A stretch of DNA of 40,072 bases, taken from NCBI GenBank assembly GCA_023150565.1, contig JAKLKR010000020.1:1-40072 (forward strand), given 5' to 3'. Of this stretch, positions 18,246 through 26,838 are shown piece after piece (the first letter of the stretch is position 1; every line of letters starts with the position of its first letter). A program made the translations under genes and the position numbers. This DNA comes from Planctomycetota bacterium. Lineage in GTDB: Bacteria; Planctomycetota; UBA11346. The notes beneath the pieces were generated by a model, which saw only the letters and a program-made list of their open reading frames with translations, was not told the origin of the DNA and did no database searches.

Positions 18246-18366
18246 AAGGAGGAAGGAGGAAGGAGGAAGGAGGAAGGAATGACGTCCCGTATCCAACGCC
18301 GGCGCCGGATGCGGGCCCGGCAACCCTTCCTCCTTCCTCCTTCCTACTTCCTACTTTTCCTTTCCG
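18246..18366. repeat. Tandem-armed palindrome A, 7-bp unit AAGGAGG
   Basis: Left arm has four perfect AAGGAGG units (18246-18273). Right arm is CCTTCCT three times, then ACTTCCT and degenerate copies (18325-18366), the reverse complement. The 27-bp core 18289-18315 includes the palindrome CCGGCGCCGG and differs at one base from the core at 26764-26790. It lies between the fliN stop and the SGNH gene start; the same orientation is used in copy B at the other end of the flagellar operon. Confidence 0.88.
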
Positions 18367-18370
18367 CCCC

Positions 18371-18766
18371 CTACTTCTTTGCCGGAGCCGCGGCCGGCGG
18401 CGACACCACCGGCGACTCGGCATCGGCCGCCTTGAGCGCCCCCACCCGCTCGGCGGGGTCGACGATCGAGGTCAGGCGCACGCCGAAGTTCTCGTCCACC
18501 ACTACCACCTCGCCGCGCGCCAGCAGGGTGCCGTTGACCAGGATGTCGAGCGGCTCGCCGGCCAGGCGGTCGAGCTCGATCACCTTGCCCGGGGTCAGTT
18601 CGAGGATGTCCTGGATCACCATCTCGGTGCGCCCCAGCTCGACCGTGAGCGAGACCTGGATGTCCTTCACCAGGTCGAGGTTGGGCTTGCCCGGCGGGAC
18701 GTTGCCGGTGCCGGCGAGGTCGGGGAACTCGGCGGGCTTGACCTCGGGCTTGGGATCGTCGGCCAT
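18371..18766 (-). CDS. fliN: Flagellar motor switch protein FliN
   Basis: 131 residues. The central SpoA domain (about 30-105) has [65 protein letters not shown], with all the conserved hydrophobic positions. N- and C-terminal tails are Pro/Ala-rich and poorly conserved. FliN forms the C-ring with FliM and FliG, controlling rotation direction and binding FliH. It ends the flagellar operon; the stop is 4 nt from a tandem-armed palindrome. It begins 36 nt after the fliM stop. Confidence 0.95.
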   Translation of the reverse strand: MADDPKPEVKPAEFPDLAGTGNVPPGKPNLDLVKDIQVSLTVELGRTEMVIQDILELTPGKVIELDRLAGEPLDILVNGTLLARGEVVVVDENFGVRLTSIVDPAERVGALKAADAESPVVSPPAAAPAKK

Positions 18767-18802
18767 GGGATGCCTCGTGCGCTGGTTGGGAGATGATGGA
18801 GG

Positions 18803-19795
18803 TCAGGCCGGGCGGGGCGGACGGCCGTCCGACACCACCTTCTCGACCAGGAAGCCGTTCTTCTTGCCGATGCGGCCGGGACGCCCGACCGCACGCAGCC
18901 GGCCCTCGATGTAGCCGCGCAGCTGGTCGTCGGTGCGCTGGTCAAGCACCAGCACGTCGCCGACCTCCAGGCGCATGACCTCGTCCACCGACAGGGTGGT
19001 GGTGCCGAGCACGGTCTGCAGGGTCAGGCTGCTGTCGTTGACCACCCGCCCGAGGTAGCCGCGCTGCTGCGCGGTCTGCTGGCGCTGCATCGAGGCGAAG
19101 CGGAACTGGTTGCCCAGGCGCGGCAGCACCCCGTCGAGGCTGATGAAGGGCACGCAGAAGCACATCTCGCCCGGCTCGAGCTCGCCCGGGGCGGCGAGCG
19201 AGAAGGTGCTCACCAGCACCATCTCGGAGCTGGGGATGACCTGCACGAACTGCGGATCCATCTCGCGCGCCTCGACCACCGCCTCGAACTTGGCGAGCTC
19301 GGTCCAGCCCTCGGCCAGCTGTTCGAGGAAGCGCTTGATGACGTTGTCGAGCAGCGACTGCTCGATGGTGGTGAGGGGCCGCAGCTTGTCGAGCGGCTTG
19401 CCCTGGCCGCCGAGCATGCGGTCGAGCAGGCTGAAGGCGAGCTTCATGTCCATGGTCGCGATCGCACGCTCGGGCAGCGGCGCCAGCGACAGCACGTTGA
19501 TCACGGTGGGATTGGGCAGCGAGTTGCGGAACACCTCGAAGGTGAGCTCGCCGAGCGAAACGATGTTGACCTCGAGGTTGATGCGCAGGTAGGTCGACAG
19601 CGCCATGGTCATGTTCTGGGCGATCGACTCGTGCAGGCGCTGGAGCGAACGCAGCTGCTCGCCCGAGAGCTTGTTGGGGCGCACGAAGTCGTATTCGAGC
19701 ACGCGCTTCTCGCGCTTGCGCCGTCCCGAGCTGGTCTCCTCGACCGAGCTGAGGAGCGATTCCAGCTCCTCCGGCGACAGGATCTCGTCGGCCAT
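18803..19795 (-). CDS. fliM: Flagellar motor switch protein FliM
   Basis: 330 residues. The N-terminus MADEILSPEELESLLSSV is the conserved FliM peptide, similar to but not identical with the LSQxEIDALL form that binds CheY-P. The middle domain has YDFVRPNKLSGEQLRSLQRLHESIAQNMTMALSTYLR. GEMCFCVPFISLDGVLPRL and a C-terminal SpoA domain follow. ATG 19795 is chosen because that peptide begins here; the region upstream belongs to fliL. It lies 2 nt after the fliL stop. Confidence 0.96.
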   Translation of the reverse strand: MADEILSPEELESLLSSVEETSSGRRKREKRVLEYDFVRPNKLSGEQLRSLQRLHESIAQNMTMALSTYLRINLEVNIVSLGELTFEVFRNSLPNPTVINVLSLAPLPERAIATMDMKLAFSLLDRMLGGQGKPLDKLRPLTTIEQSLLDNVIKRFLEQLAEGWTELAKFEAVVEAREMDPQFVQVIPSSEMVLVSTFSLAAPGELEPGEMCFCVPFISLDGVLPRLGNQFRFASMQRQQTAQQRGYLGRVVNDSSLTLQTVLGTTTLSVDEVMRLEVGDVLVLDQRTDDQLRGYIEGRLRAVGRPGRIGKKNGFLVEKVVSDGRPPRPA

Positions 19796-19797
19796 GG

Positions 19798-20466
19798 CTA
19801 CTGCACCAGCATGTTGGTGAGCACCACGCGGTTCACCAGCGGTTCCGAGGGCAGCTTGTCGAAGAGCGAGCGCAGCTCGCGGTCGGCGATCTCCTTGAAG
19901 CTCTTCTCGAGCAGCTTGTAGATGTTGATGCCGGTGAGGTCCTCGAGGTCGTAGGTCTTGAGGTGCTCCTCGAAGGCGGCCTTGAGGATGCGCTTGACGT
20001 TCTCGCCCGGGGCGGCGCCGCCGCTGCTCTGCATCTTCTTGAGGGTGGTGCTCTCGACCCACAGCACGCAGCCCATCTTGATGAAGCGCCGGCCCTGCTG
20101 GCCGCGCACGTTGCTCATCAGGTCCTCGAGGTCGAACTCGCCGGAGGCGCGCAGCAGGGCGCCGGTGCCGGCGGCGGCCTTGCCGCCCTTGCCGTCGTCG
20201 TGCCCTGCCGCCGCGTCGCCGCCGTGGGCGTCGCCGCCGGCGGCCGGGGCGCCGTGGGCGTCGACGGGGTCGGCGGGCTTGGGCTTGGGCTTGACCAGCG
20301 AGGACAGGAAGAAGCCCATGCCCATGCCCGCCGCCAGGATCACCACCACCGCGAGGATGGCGCCGATCGGCGGGGCCTTCTTGGCCTTGTCGCCGCCCTT
20401 GTCGGGGGCCGCCTTGGCGTCCTTCTTGTCGTCCTTCTTCTCGTCCTTCTTGGCGTCTTCGGACAT
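19798..20466 (-). CDS. fliL: Flagellar basal body-associated protein FliL
   Basis: 222 residues. It starts with a Lys/Asp-rich cytoplasmic tail (MSEDAKKDEKKDDKKDAK). One TM helix (about 34-58, IGAILAVVVILAAGMGMGFF) precedes a His/Gly/Ala-rich linker (about 60-105). The C-terminal FliL domain (about 105-222) ends with LRSLFDKLPSEPLVNRVVLTNMLVQ, the typical end of FliL. FliL rings surround the stators and support torque. It starts 10 nt after the stop of the MotE-like gene. Confidence 0.9.
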   Translation of the reverse strand: MSEDAKKDEKKDDKKDAKAAPDKGGDKAKKAPPIGAILAVVVILAAGMGMGFFLSSLVKPKPKPADPVDAHGAPAAGGDAHGGDAAAGHDDGKGGKAAAGTGALLRASGEFDLEDLMSNVRGQQGRRFIKMGCVLWVESTTLKKMQSSGGAAPGENVKRILKAAFEEHLKTYDLEDLTGINIYKLLEKSFKEIADRELRSLFDKLPSEPLVNRVVLTNMLVQ

Positions 20467-20476
20467 GGCGGCCCCT

Positions 20477-21466
20477 TCAGGACGCGGCCGGGCGGGTGCC
20501 GGCCTTGGTCATCTGGCGTTCGATCCCGCCGGCCCGTTCCGGGTCGGCCTTGCGCAGCGCCTCGAGGATCTCGGCCTGCTTCTTGGGCTGGCCGGACATC
20601 GCCTGGAGGATCTGCAGCACCTGCTGGTCGCTGGATTCCCGCAGGTAGGCCGCCACCTGCTCGCCCTTCATGAACGAGTAGAGGGTGGCGAGGTGCGCCA
20701 CCAGGTCGTCGCTCTTCTGGTCGAGGTCGATGGTCAGCATGGACTTCTGGATGGCGGTGGCGAGCCCGGGCAGCTCCTTGTCCGCCTCGGCGAGGGTGAG
20801 CATCCGCGCCGCCTTCTTGGCGTCCATCAGCTTGAGGTAGCGGGCGATCTCCCTGGCCTCGAACTTGCGCAGGCTCTGCCAGGCGCCGTCCTTCATCTGC
20901 TCGTAGATGCGCGTCTGCTCCTGGTAGCGGGCGCGCTCGATCCCGGCCAGGGCCTCGGTGCGCTTGACCGCGTCGGCCTGGGCCAGGGCCCAGCGCGTGC
21001 GCTCCTCCTCGATCCCGCGCCGCTGGTCGCGCAGCTCCTGCTCGCGCTCCTCGAGCTGGCGGCGCAGGCGCTGGAGGTCGGCGCGCGCCAGCCCCAGCTC
21101 GGCCGACTGGCGGTCGATCAGCGCCTGGCGCTCATCGAGCGCGGCCTTCTGCCGGCGCATCTGCTCGAGCACCTCGGTGGCGCGGTCGGCGTTCACGCGC
21201 TGGGCGATGCGTTCGAGGATCTCGTCCTCGGGCACGCGCTCGATCACCACCGTGGCCGGGGCCTTCTTCTCGGCCGGCTCCTCGGCCTGCTCGCCCATCT
21301 TGACCAGCCAGGCGCGCTCCTCCTTGCTCAGGACCAGCTCGCGGAACTGCTCGGGGCCGATCACCCCCTTGCCCTTGAGCGACACCAGCACGGTGATGCC
21401 GGCGGCCACCGTGAGCAGGAACAGCCCGGCGAGGATGAAGGCGGCGGTGCGCAGGAAGGAGTCCAT
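20477..21466 (-). CDS. MotE-like flagellar protein with TM, coiled coil and MgtE_N-like domain
   Basis: 329 residues from ATG 21466. An N-terminal TM helix (about 6-30, FLRTAAFILAGLFLLTVAAGITVLV) is followed by a long coiled coil (about 100-190, RRQKAALDERQALIDRQSAELGLARADLQRLRRQLEEREQELRDQRRG). The C-terminal helical domain (about 200-315) contains FEAREIARYLKLMDAKKAARMLTLA and the LRESSDQQVLQILQAM repeat, which resembles the MotE/MgtE_N domain. MotE-type proteins sit in the periplasm or stator area in other flagellar systems. The gene lies between fliJ and fliL, the position often occupied by motE/fliK-type genes. The name is by domain likeness only. Confidence 0.72.
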   Translation of the reverse strand: MDSFLRTAAFILAGLFLLTVAAGITVLVSLKGKGVIGPEQFRELVLSKEERAWLVKMGEQAEEPAEKKAPATVVIERVPEDEILERIAQRVNADRATEVLEQMRRQKAALDERQALIDRQSAELGLARADLQRLRRQLEEREQELRDQRRGIEEERTRWALAQADAVKRTEALAGIERARYQEQTRIYEQMKDGAWQSLRKFEAREIARYLKLMDAKKAARMLTLAEADKELPGLATAIQKSMLTIDLDQKSDDLVAHLATLYSFMKGEQVAAYLRESSDQQVLQILQAMSGQPKKQAEILEALRKADPERAGGIERQMTKAGTRPAAS

Positions 21467-21474
21467 GGGGCACC

Positions 21475-21888
21475 TCAGGCGTTGATGAGCCGCCGGAGGG
21501 CGGCGAAGTCGTCGTTGCGGCGTTGTTCGCGGCGGTCCTCGGCGCGGCGCTCGCGCTCGGCGTCGAGCTCGCGCACCTTGGCGATGGCGGCGGTGCGGCG
21601 GTGGGCGGCGATGAGCGCCTCGCGGGCGGCGGCGATGGCCTTGTCGGCGGTCTGCAGCTCGCCGCCCAGGGCGGCCAGGCGCAGCTCGACCGCGCTCCAC
21701 CAGGCGAGCAGCTGCTGCCGTTCGGCCGGGGCCGGGCCGGTGGCGGCGGCCACCGCCAGGCGCTCGGCGAACAGCGCCTCGCCGGCGGCGACCAGCTCGG
21801 CGCGCCGGCGCTCGAGGCGGCCGACCTCCTTGCGGGCTTCGTCCTCCTCTCGCAGATAGAGCTCGTGCACGGTGGCGAAGCGGGGCAT
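21475..21888 (-). CDS. fliJ: Flagellar export protein FliJ
   Basis: 137 residues, almost entirely a coiled coil of two long helices starting MPRFATVHELYLREEDEARKEVGRLERRRAEL, typical of FliJ. FliJ is the central stalk of the export ATPase FliI and a chaperone escort. The ATG overlaps the fliI stop (ATGA). Length is normal (about 140-150). The call rests on position, length and helical composition, since FliJ sequences diverge strongly. Confidence 0.85.
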   Translation of the reverse strand: MPRFATVHELYLREEDEARKEVGRLERRRAELVAAGEALFAERLAVAAATGPAPAERQQLLAWWSAVELRLAALGGELQTADKAIAAAREALIAAHRRTAAIAKVRELDAERERRAEDRREQRRNDDFAALRRLINA

Positions 21889-23240
21889 CAGCGCGCCTCC
21901 TGGCGGCCGGCGGCGGGCGCGCCGACGGCGGTGCGCAGGCGGGCGACGGCCTCGTCGCGGCTGCTGGACTCGCCCAGCGACTGGCGCAGGAACTCGACCA
22001 GGCGCGGCTGGGCGGCGATGGCGTGGTCGACGCGCGGGTCGGCGCCCTGGCGGTAGGCCCCGACCTCGACCAGGTCGCGCACGCGCTCGAACTCGCTCCA
22101 CAGCTCGCGCGCCTGCAGCGACAGGCGGTAGTCCTCCGCCGAGGCGAGGTCGACCTGCAGACGGCTGATCGACAGCGCCGGGTCGATCGAGGGGTAGATC
22201 GCCCGTCCGGCGAGCTTGCGCGAGAGGAACAGGTGGCCGTCGAGGATGGCGCGGGCGGTGTCGCCCACCGGATCGTTCTCGTCGTCGCCCTCGATCAGCA
22301 CGGTGTAGAGGCCGGTGATGGATCCGGCCCTGCCGTCGGGGCCGGGCGCGCCGGTGCCGGCGCGTTCGAGCAGGCGCGGCAGCAGGGCGAAGGCGCTGGG
22401 CGGGTAGCCGCGCGTCACCGGCGGCTCGCCGGCGGCCAGGCCGATCTCGCGCTGGGCCTGGCACAGGCGGGTGATCGAGTCCATCATCAGCAGCACGTCG
22501 AGGCCGGAGTCGCGGAATGACTCGGCGATGGCGGTGGCGGCATAGGCCGCCGACAGGCGCTCGACCGCCGGGCGGTCGCTGGTCGCCACCACCACCACGC
22601 TGCGCGCCAGGCCTTCCGGCCCGAGGATCTTGTCGATGAACTCGCCGACCTCGCGCCCGCGTTCGCCGACCAGGGCGATGACGTTGACGTCGGCGCGCGC
22701 ATGCTTGGCCATCTCGCCCAGCAGGGTGCTCTTGCCCACCCCCGAGCCGGCGAAGATGCCCATGCGCTGGCCATGGCCGAGGGTGAAGATGGCGTCGATG
22801 GCGCGCAGCCCGGTCTCGAGGATGCGCGCGATCGGCGCCCGCCCGATCGGCGGCGGCGGATCGGCGTGGATGCCGCGGCGGGCGGTGCCGGCGAGGGGGC
22901 CGAGGCCGTCGATCGGCTCGCCCACCCCGTTGACCACCCGCCCGACCAGCCCCGGCCCCACCGGCACGTCGAGCCGGCGGCGGCGCGCCACCACCCGGTC
23001 GCCCGGACGCACGCCGTCGAGGTGGCCGATGGTCTGCAGCATGACCTCGCCCTCGCGGAAGCCGGTGACCACCGCGATGCGCTGGCGGCGGTCGGCGCCC
23101 ACCACCCAGCAGGTCTCGCCCACCGGCACCGCCGGGCCGGAGGCCACCAGCGCCAGGCCGACCACCCGCAGCACCACTCCCGAGGCCTCGGTGGGATCGG
23201 CGGCGTCGGCGAGTGAACGGTAGCGCGCCAGGTCGATCAC
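21888..23240 (-). CDS. fliI: Flagellum-specific ATPase FliI
   Basis: 450 residues from a GTG overlapping the fliH stop (GTGA). F1/RecA-like ATPase with Walker A GIFAGSGVGKST (K170). Other conserved motifs are GERGREVGEFI, MMDSITRLCQAQREIGLAAGEPPVTRGYPPS and EGDDENDPVGD. It powers unfolding and entry of flagellar substrates in the type III export apparatus. The N-terminal barrel and C-terminal domain give a normal length. An alternative upstream start would add unrelated sequence from the fliH region. Confidence 0.97.
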   Translation of the reverse strand: MIDLARYRSLADAADPTEASGVVLRVVGLALVASGPAVPVGETCWVVGADRRQRIAVVTGFREGEVMLQTIGHLDGVRPGDRVVARRRRLDVPVGPGLVGRVVNGVGEPIDGLGPLAGTARRGIHADPPPPIGRAPIARILETGLRAIDAIFTLGHGQRMGIFAGSGVGKSTLLGEMAKHARADVNVIALVGERGREVGEFIDKILGPEGLARSVVVVATSDRPAVERLSAAYAATAIAESFRDSGLDVLLMMDSITRLCQAQREIGLAAGEPPVTRGYPPSAFALLPRLLERAGTGAPGPDGRAGSITGLYTVLIEGDDENDPVGDTARAILDGHLFLSRKLAGRAIYPSIDPALSISRLQVDLASAEDYRLSLQARELWSEFERVRDLVEVGAYRQGADPRVDHAIAAQPRLVEFLRQSLGESSSRDEAVARLRTAVGAPAAGRQEAR

Positions 23241-23950
23241 GGCGCACCCCCGGGATTGCCATCGACCGGCTCGGCCAGGGCGGGGGCGGGGGCGGCGGCG
23301 AGCAGCTCGGCGCCCAGGCGCTCCCACGAGCTGGCGATGGAGGCGTCGAGGCGGGTGCCCTGGCTGACCAGCACGCAGGTGCCGCGCGCGCAGTCGGGAT
23401 CGGCGTCGATCGCCAGCGATTCGACCCCGGGGTTGGCCTCGATCAGGGCGCGCTGCACCGCGCTGGCGGCCTCGGCGTCGGCGGGATGCATGCGCACCTG
23501 CACCCGGCGCTTGTCCGGCACCCGCGCCAGGGCGGCGGAGAGCAGCGGACGCACCCAGTCGCCGCCCGCCTCGATCTCGCGTTCGAGGATGCGCCGCGCC
23601 ACCGCCAGGCCGAGCGCCACCGCCTCGGCCTCGGCCGATTCGGCGAGCTGGCGCTGCAGGCCCTCGATGCCGCCGGCGGCGGCGGCGAGGGCGGCGATCG
23701 CCCCGCCCAGGCGCTGCTCGGCGGCGGCCGTCGCCCTGGCTTCGGCGGCCTTGGCCGCCTGATCGGCGGCGGCGGCGCGCGCCTCGGCGGCGGCGATCCT
23801 GGCCTGGGCCTCCTTGAGCCCCTGCTCGCGCCCCTCGCGGCGGCCCTGCTCGACGCGCTGCTGCCACTCGCTGAGCGCCTGCGCCACCGCGGGGGTTCCC
23901 ACGGAGTGCGAGGCGGAGGTCGGCTGGGTACGGGAGCGGAAGACTGCCAT
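23237..23950 (-). CDS. fliH: Flagellar assembly protein FliH
   Basis: 237 residues. The N-terminal half is a long Ala/Glu/Arg-rich helix (about 35-110) with GRREGREQGLKEAQARIAAAEARA, including the GxxxG-like spacing known for FliH. The C-terminal domain (about 115-225) resembles V-ATPase E subunit/FliH: ALGLAVARRILEREIEAGGDWVRPLLSAALARVPDKRRVQVRMHPAD. FliH regulates FliI and links it to the C-ring. It lies 4 nt after fliG and overlaps fliI. Confidence 0.9.
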   Translation of the reverse strand: MAVFRSRTQPTSASHSVGTPAVAQALSEWQQRVEQGRREGREQGLKEAQARIAAAEARAAAADQAAKAAEARATAAAEQRLGGAIAALAAAAGGIEGLQRQLAESAEAEAVALGLAVARRILEREIEAGGDWVRPLLSAALARVPDKRRVQVRMHPADAEAASAVQRALIEANPGVESLAIDADPDCARGTCVLVSQGTRLDASIASSWERLGAELLAAAPAPALAEPVDGNPGGAP

Positions 23951-23954
23951 GGCG

Positions 23955-24986
23955 CTACATCATCGCTTCGCTGTTGCCGCGGTTGACCTGGATGTCGCCC
24001 TTCTCCTCCATCTGGCGCACCAGCTGCAGGATGCGCTTCTGCGCCGCCTCGATCTCCGACAGCGGCTTGGCGCCCATCATCTCCATCTCCTCCTTGAGGT
24101 TGTCGCGCGCACGCGCCGACATGTTGTCCATGATGTAGGTCGACACCTCGGGGGCGGCCGCGCGCAGCGACAGGCCGAGGTCGTTCTTGTCGACCTCGCC
24201 GAGGATCTTCTGCATGCCCTTCTTGTCGACCTTGATCAGGTCGTCGAAGACGAACATCAGGCCCTGGATCTCGTTGGCGAGGTTGGGCGACTCCTTGGCC
24301 AGGCGCTCGAGCACCCCCTTGGTGATGCTCGGGTCGCTGATGTTGAGCATCTGCGCCACCGTCTTGAAGCGCAGGTTGGCCGGCGGTTCGAGCCCGCGCT
24401 TGGACACCGCATAGGCGCGCACCTCCATCATCTCGTCGACCTGGCGCACCAGGTCGTTGGGGGTCTCCTCGGTGGCGGCGATGCGCTTGATCACGTCGTA
24501 GCGCAGGCCCTCGTCCATGCCGCGCAGCAGCTCGGCCGCCACCCCGGGGTCGAGGTGGCTGATCACCAGGGCGACGATCTGCGGGTGCTCGCCGCGGATG
24601 AGGGTGGCGACCTGCTTGGCCTCGAGCGGCAGGAGCGAGCGGAAGGGCTCGGTCTCGCGGCTCTGCTTCTTGATCTTCTCGAGCAGATCCTTGGCCTTCT
24701 CCTTGCCGAGGGCGCGCTCGAGGATCTCCTGCAGCATCGGCTCGACCGCCATGCGGTCGCCGCCGGACTGGGTGTTGAACTCCTTGAGCAGCTTCTCCAT
24801 CTCGCCGCCGGTCATCTCGCCGATGCGGGTCATCTCCTCGGAGAGCATCTGCACTTCGCGCTCGTTGAACCCCGCCAGCAGCATGGCGGCGGTGGCGCTG
24901 TCGAGCGAGAGCATGAAGGCGGCGGCCTTGCGCAGCCCCTTCAGCTCGGCCTCGCGGGCTTCCTTCTGGCGGTTGGAGACGGCCAT
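23955..24986 (-). CDS. fliG: Flagellar motor switch protein FliG
   Basis: 343 residues, full length. The N-domain starts at about residue 14. The middle domain has the EHPQ motif (133-136) within LIRGEHPQIVALVISHLDP. The C-domain contains LMFVFDDLIKVDKKGMQKILGEVDKNDLGLSLRAAAPEVSTYIMDNMSARA, with the charged residues that contact MotA. FliG turns the rotor and binds FliF. The order FliF-FliG is standard, with 8 nt between them. Confidence 0.97.
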   Translation of the reverse strand: MAVSNRQKEAREAELKGLRKAAAFMLSLDSATAAMLLAGFNEREVQMLSEEMTRIGEMTGGEMEKLLKEFNTQSGGDRMAVEPMLQEILERALGKEKAKDLLEKIKKQSRETEPFRSLLPLEAKQVATLIRGEHPQIVALVISHLDPGVAAELLRGMDEGLRYDVIKRIAATEETPNDLVRQVDEMMEVRAYAVSKRGLEPPANLRFKTVAQMLNISDPSITKGVLERLAKESPNLANEIQGLMFVFDDLIKVDKKGMQKILGEVDKNDLGLSLRAAAPEVSTYIMDNMSARARDNLKEEMEMMGAKPLSEIEAAQKRILQLVRQMEEKGDIQVNRGNSEAMM

Positions 24987-24994
24987 GGCTCAGC

Positions 24995-26668
24995 TCACTC
25001 GTACATCCAGCGGCGCAGCACCTGCGAGGCGGCCGCGGGATCTTCCATGATGCGCTTCTTGATCTGCTCCTTGAGCTCGCCGCGGCGGGCCTTCATCGCC
25101 TGCTGCTCCTTGAGCTCCTCGCTCTCCTCCTCGGGCGGCGGGGCATGCTTCTTCTCCTCGGCCTCGACCACCGCGCGCGAACGGGCGTCGGCCTCCTTCC
25201 AGGCCTGGTGGCTGCGCGCCAGCTGGCCGCGCGCCACCCACAGGATGATCAGCGCCACCAGCGCGGCCAAGCCGTAGCCGACCAGGTCGGGCAGCGGCAC
25301 CGAGGTGATGGGCAGGGCGATGCCGGCCTGGGCCACCGTCTCGACCGGCTCGCGGAACATCTCGACGCTCTGCACGCTCGAGGTGAAGCGCGCGTCGAGG
25401 TTGGGCACGCCCTCGGCCTTGGCCGCCACGTCGCGCGCGCTGTTGAAGCCGATGGCGTTGAGCACCAGGTCCTTGTAGCGGTCGCGGTCGGCCTGGCCGT
25501 ACTCCTCGAAGGTCTCCTCCTTCTCTCCGCCGGGGAGCGCCTTGCCCTTGTCGTCGAGCTTGGGCTTCATCACCTTCTTGAGCGGCAGGATGATCGAGAC
25601 GGTCATGCCCTTGATGCGTCCGACCTCGTCTTCGAGGGTGACCTTGCGGGTGCCGACCACGTACTTGTTCTGGGTCTCCTCCTTGGTCTTGGAGGACTTG
25701 AGCGGCTCGGGGCCGCGGCTGGCGCCCTCGCCCTCGACATTGGGGGCGGTGCCGGCGACGCCGCCGGCGGCGGCCATCTCGCCCTTCTCGTCGCTGGTGT
25801 TGGTGCGTTCCTCGAGCAGCACCTTGGTGGTGGGGTCGCTGGACGACTCCTGGCGGCGGGCGAAGTCGAGCTTCACCCCCACCTTCACCTGGCTGCGGCC
25901 GGGCCCGAAGATGGCGTCGAGCTGGTCCTGGGCCTTGCGCGTCAGGTAGGTCTCGCGCGCCGCCTCTGCCTCGAGCGTGGTCTGGGCCAGGCCGGCGCCG
26001 GTGTCGGCGCCCTTGGGGGTGAGCAGCCCGCTGCCGTCCATGATCTCGACCCGGGCCGGGGTCAGCCCGGCGACCGCGCCCGCGCACAGGTGGATGACGC
26101 CCTGCAGCTGGCGCTCGGTGAGGCGGGCGCCGCCCTTCATGTCGAGCTTGACCGAGGCCTTGGGCTTGGCCTCGTCGTCGCCCAGGAACGGGCTGGGCTG
26201 CGGGCGGTCGATCAGCACGCGCGCGCTGCGCACCCCGGGCATCTCCTTGAAGAAGCGCTCCAGCTCGCCGGCCACCGCGCGGTCATAGGTCTTGTGCTCG
26301 GAGAAGGTCGACTGCCACAGCGAACTCTGCTTGCCGAGCAGCTCGAAGCCCTTGCTGCCGTCGCCGAGCATGTCGCGCTGGGCCAGCTCGTTGCCGACCT
26401 TGTAGACGTCCTTGGCCGGGACCATCACGGTGGTGCCGTGGTCGGCGACCTGGTACTCGATGCGCGCCTCGTCGAGGTAGGCGGCGATCTCCTGGGTCTG
26501 GGCCTTGCTCAGGCCCGAGGCCAGCACCTTGAGATCGGGCCGGGTCGAGCCCCAACCGATCACCAGCAGCACCGCCAGCAGGCCGAGCCCGCTGAGCACG
26601 ATGGTGGCCTTTTGAGCCACCTCGAGGCGGCTCCAGATATTCACCAGCTGTTGCCAGATTTTCGACAT
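24995..26668 (-). CDS. fliF: Flagellar MS-ring protein FliF
   Basis: 557 residues from ATG 26668. TM1 is at about 20-40 (ATIVLSGLGLLAVLLVIGW), with a periplasmic RBM region: LSKAQTQEIAAYLDEARIEYQV and FELLGKQSSLWQSTFSEHKTYDRAVAGELERFFKEMPGVRSARVLID. TM2 is at about 465-485, and the C-terminal tail binds FliG. The MS ring is the base on which the flagellum assembles. The ATG is favoured because upstream in-frame codons run through the repeat element; no clear SD is visible. It is the first gene of the flagellar operon. Confidence 0.95.
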   Translation of the reverse strand: MSKIWQQLVNIWSRLEVAQKATIVLSGLGLLAVLLVIGWGSTRPDLKVLASGLSKAQTQEIAAYLDEARIEYQVADHGTTVMVPAKDVYKVGNELAQRDMLGDGSKGFELLGKQSSLWQSTFSEHKTYDRAVAGELERFFKEMPGVRSARVLIDRPQPSPFLGDDEAKPKASVKLDMKGGARLTERQLQGVIHLCAGAVAGLTPARVEIMDGSGLLTPKGADTGAGLAQTTLEAEAARETYLTRKAQDQLDAIFGPGRSQVKVGVKLDFARRQESSSDPTTKVLLEERTNTSDEKGEMAAAGGVAGTAPNVEGEGASRGPEPLKSSKTKEETQNKYVVGTRKVTLEDEVGRIKGMTVSIILPLKKVMKPKLDDKGKALPGGEKEETFEEYGQADRDRYKDLVLNAIGFNSARDVAAKAEGVPNLDARFTSSVQSVEMFREPVETVAQAGIALPITSVPLPDLVGYGLAALVALIILWVARGQLARSHQAWKEADARSRAVVEAEEKKHAPPPEEESEELKEQQAMKARRGELKEQIKKRIMEDPAAASQVLRRWMYE

Positions 26669-26706
26669 GGCGGGATTCCCGGTGGGAGGTAAGCACCGGT
26701 CGTTCC

Positions 26707-26712
26707 ATTCTA
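26707..26712 (-). promoter_or_regulatory. Possible -10 element of the flagellar operon
   Basis: On the minus strand TAGAAT (5 of 6 to TATAAT) lies about 40 nt upstream of the fliF start, beside the repeat. No good -35 is seen at 16-18 nt, so this is weak. Confidence 0.25.
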
Positions 26713-26720
26713 CACCACGC

Positions 26721-26838
26721 AGGAAAAAGGGGGAAGGTAGAAGGAGGAAGGGTTGCCATCCTCGTATCCAACCCCGGCGCCGGATGCGGGAGGGCGATCC
26801 TTCCTCCTTCCTACTTCCTACTTCCTCCTTTCTTCCCA
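26721..26838. repeat. Tandem-armed palindrome B, 7-bp unit AAGGAGG/CCTTCCT
   Basis: Left arm AAGGTAG-AAGGAGG-AAGGG, right arm CCTTCCT twice, ACTTCCT twice, then degenerate. The core 26764-26790 has one mismatch to the core at 18289-18315. It is in the same orientation as copy A. Its right arm encodes the last residues of the EVE-domain protein. It separates the EVE/DUF1015/accD group from the flagellar operon. Confidence 0.87.
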
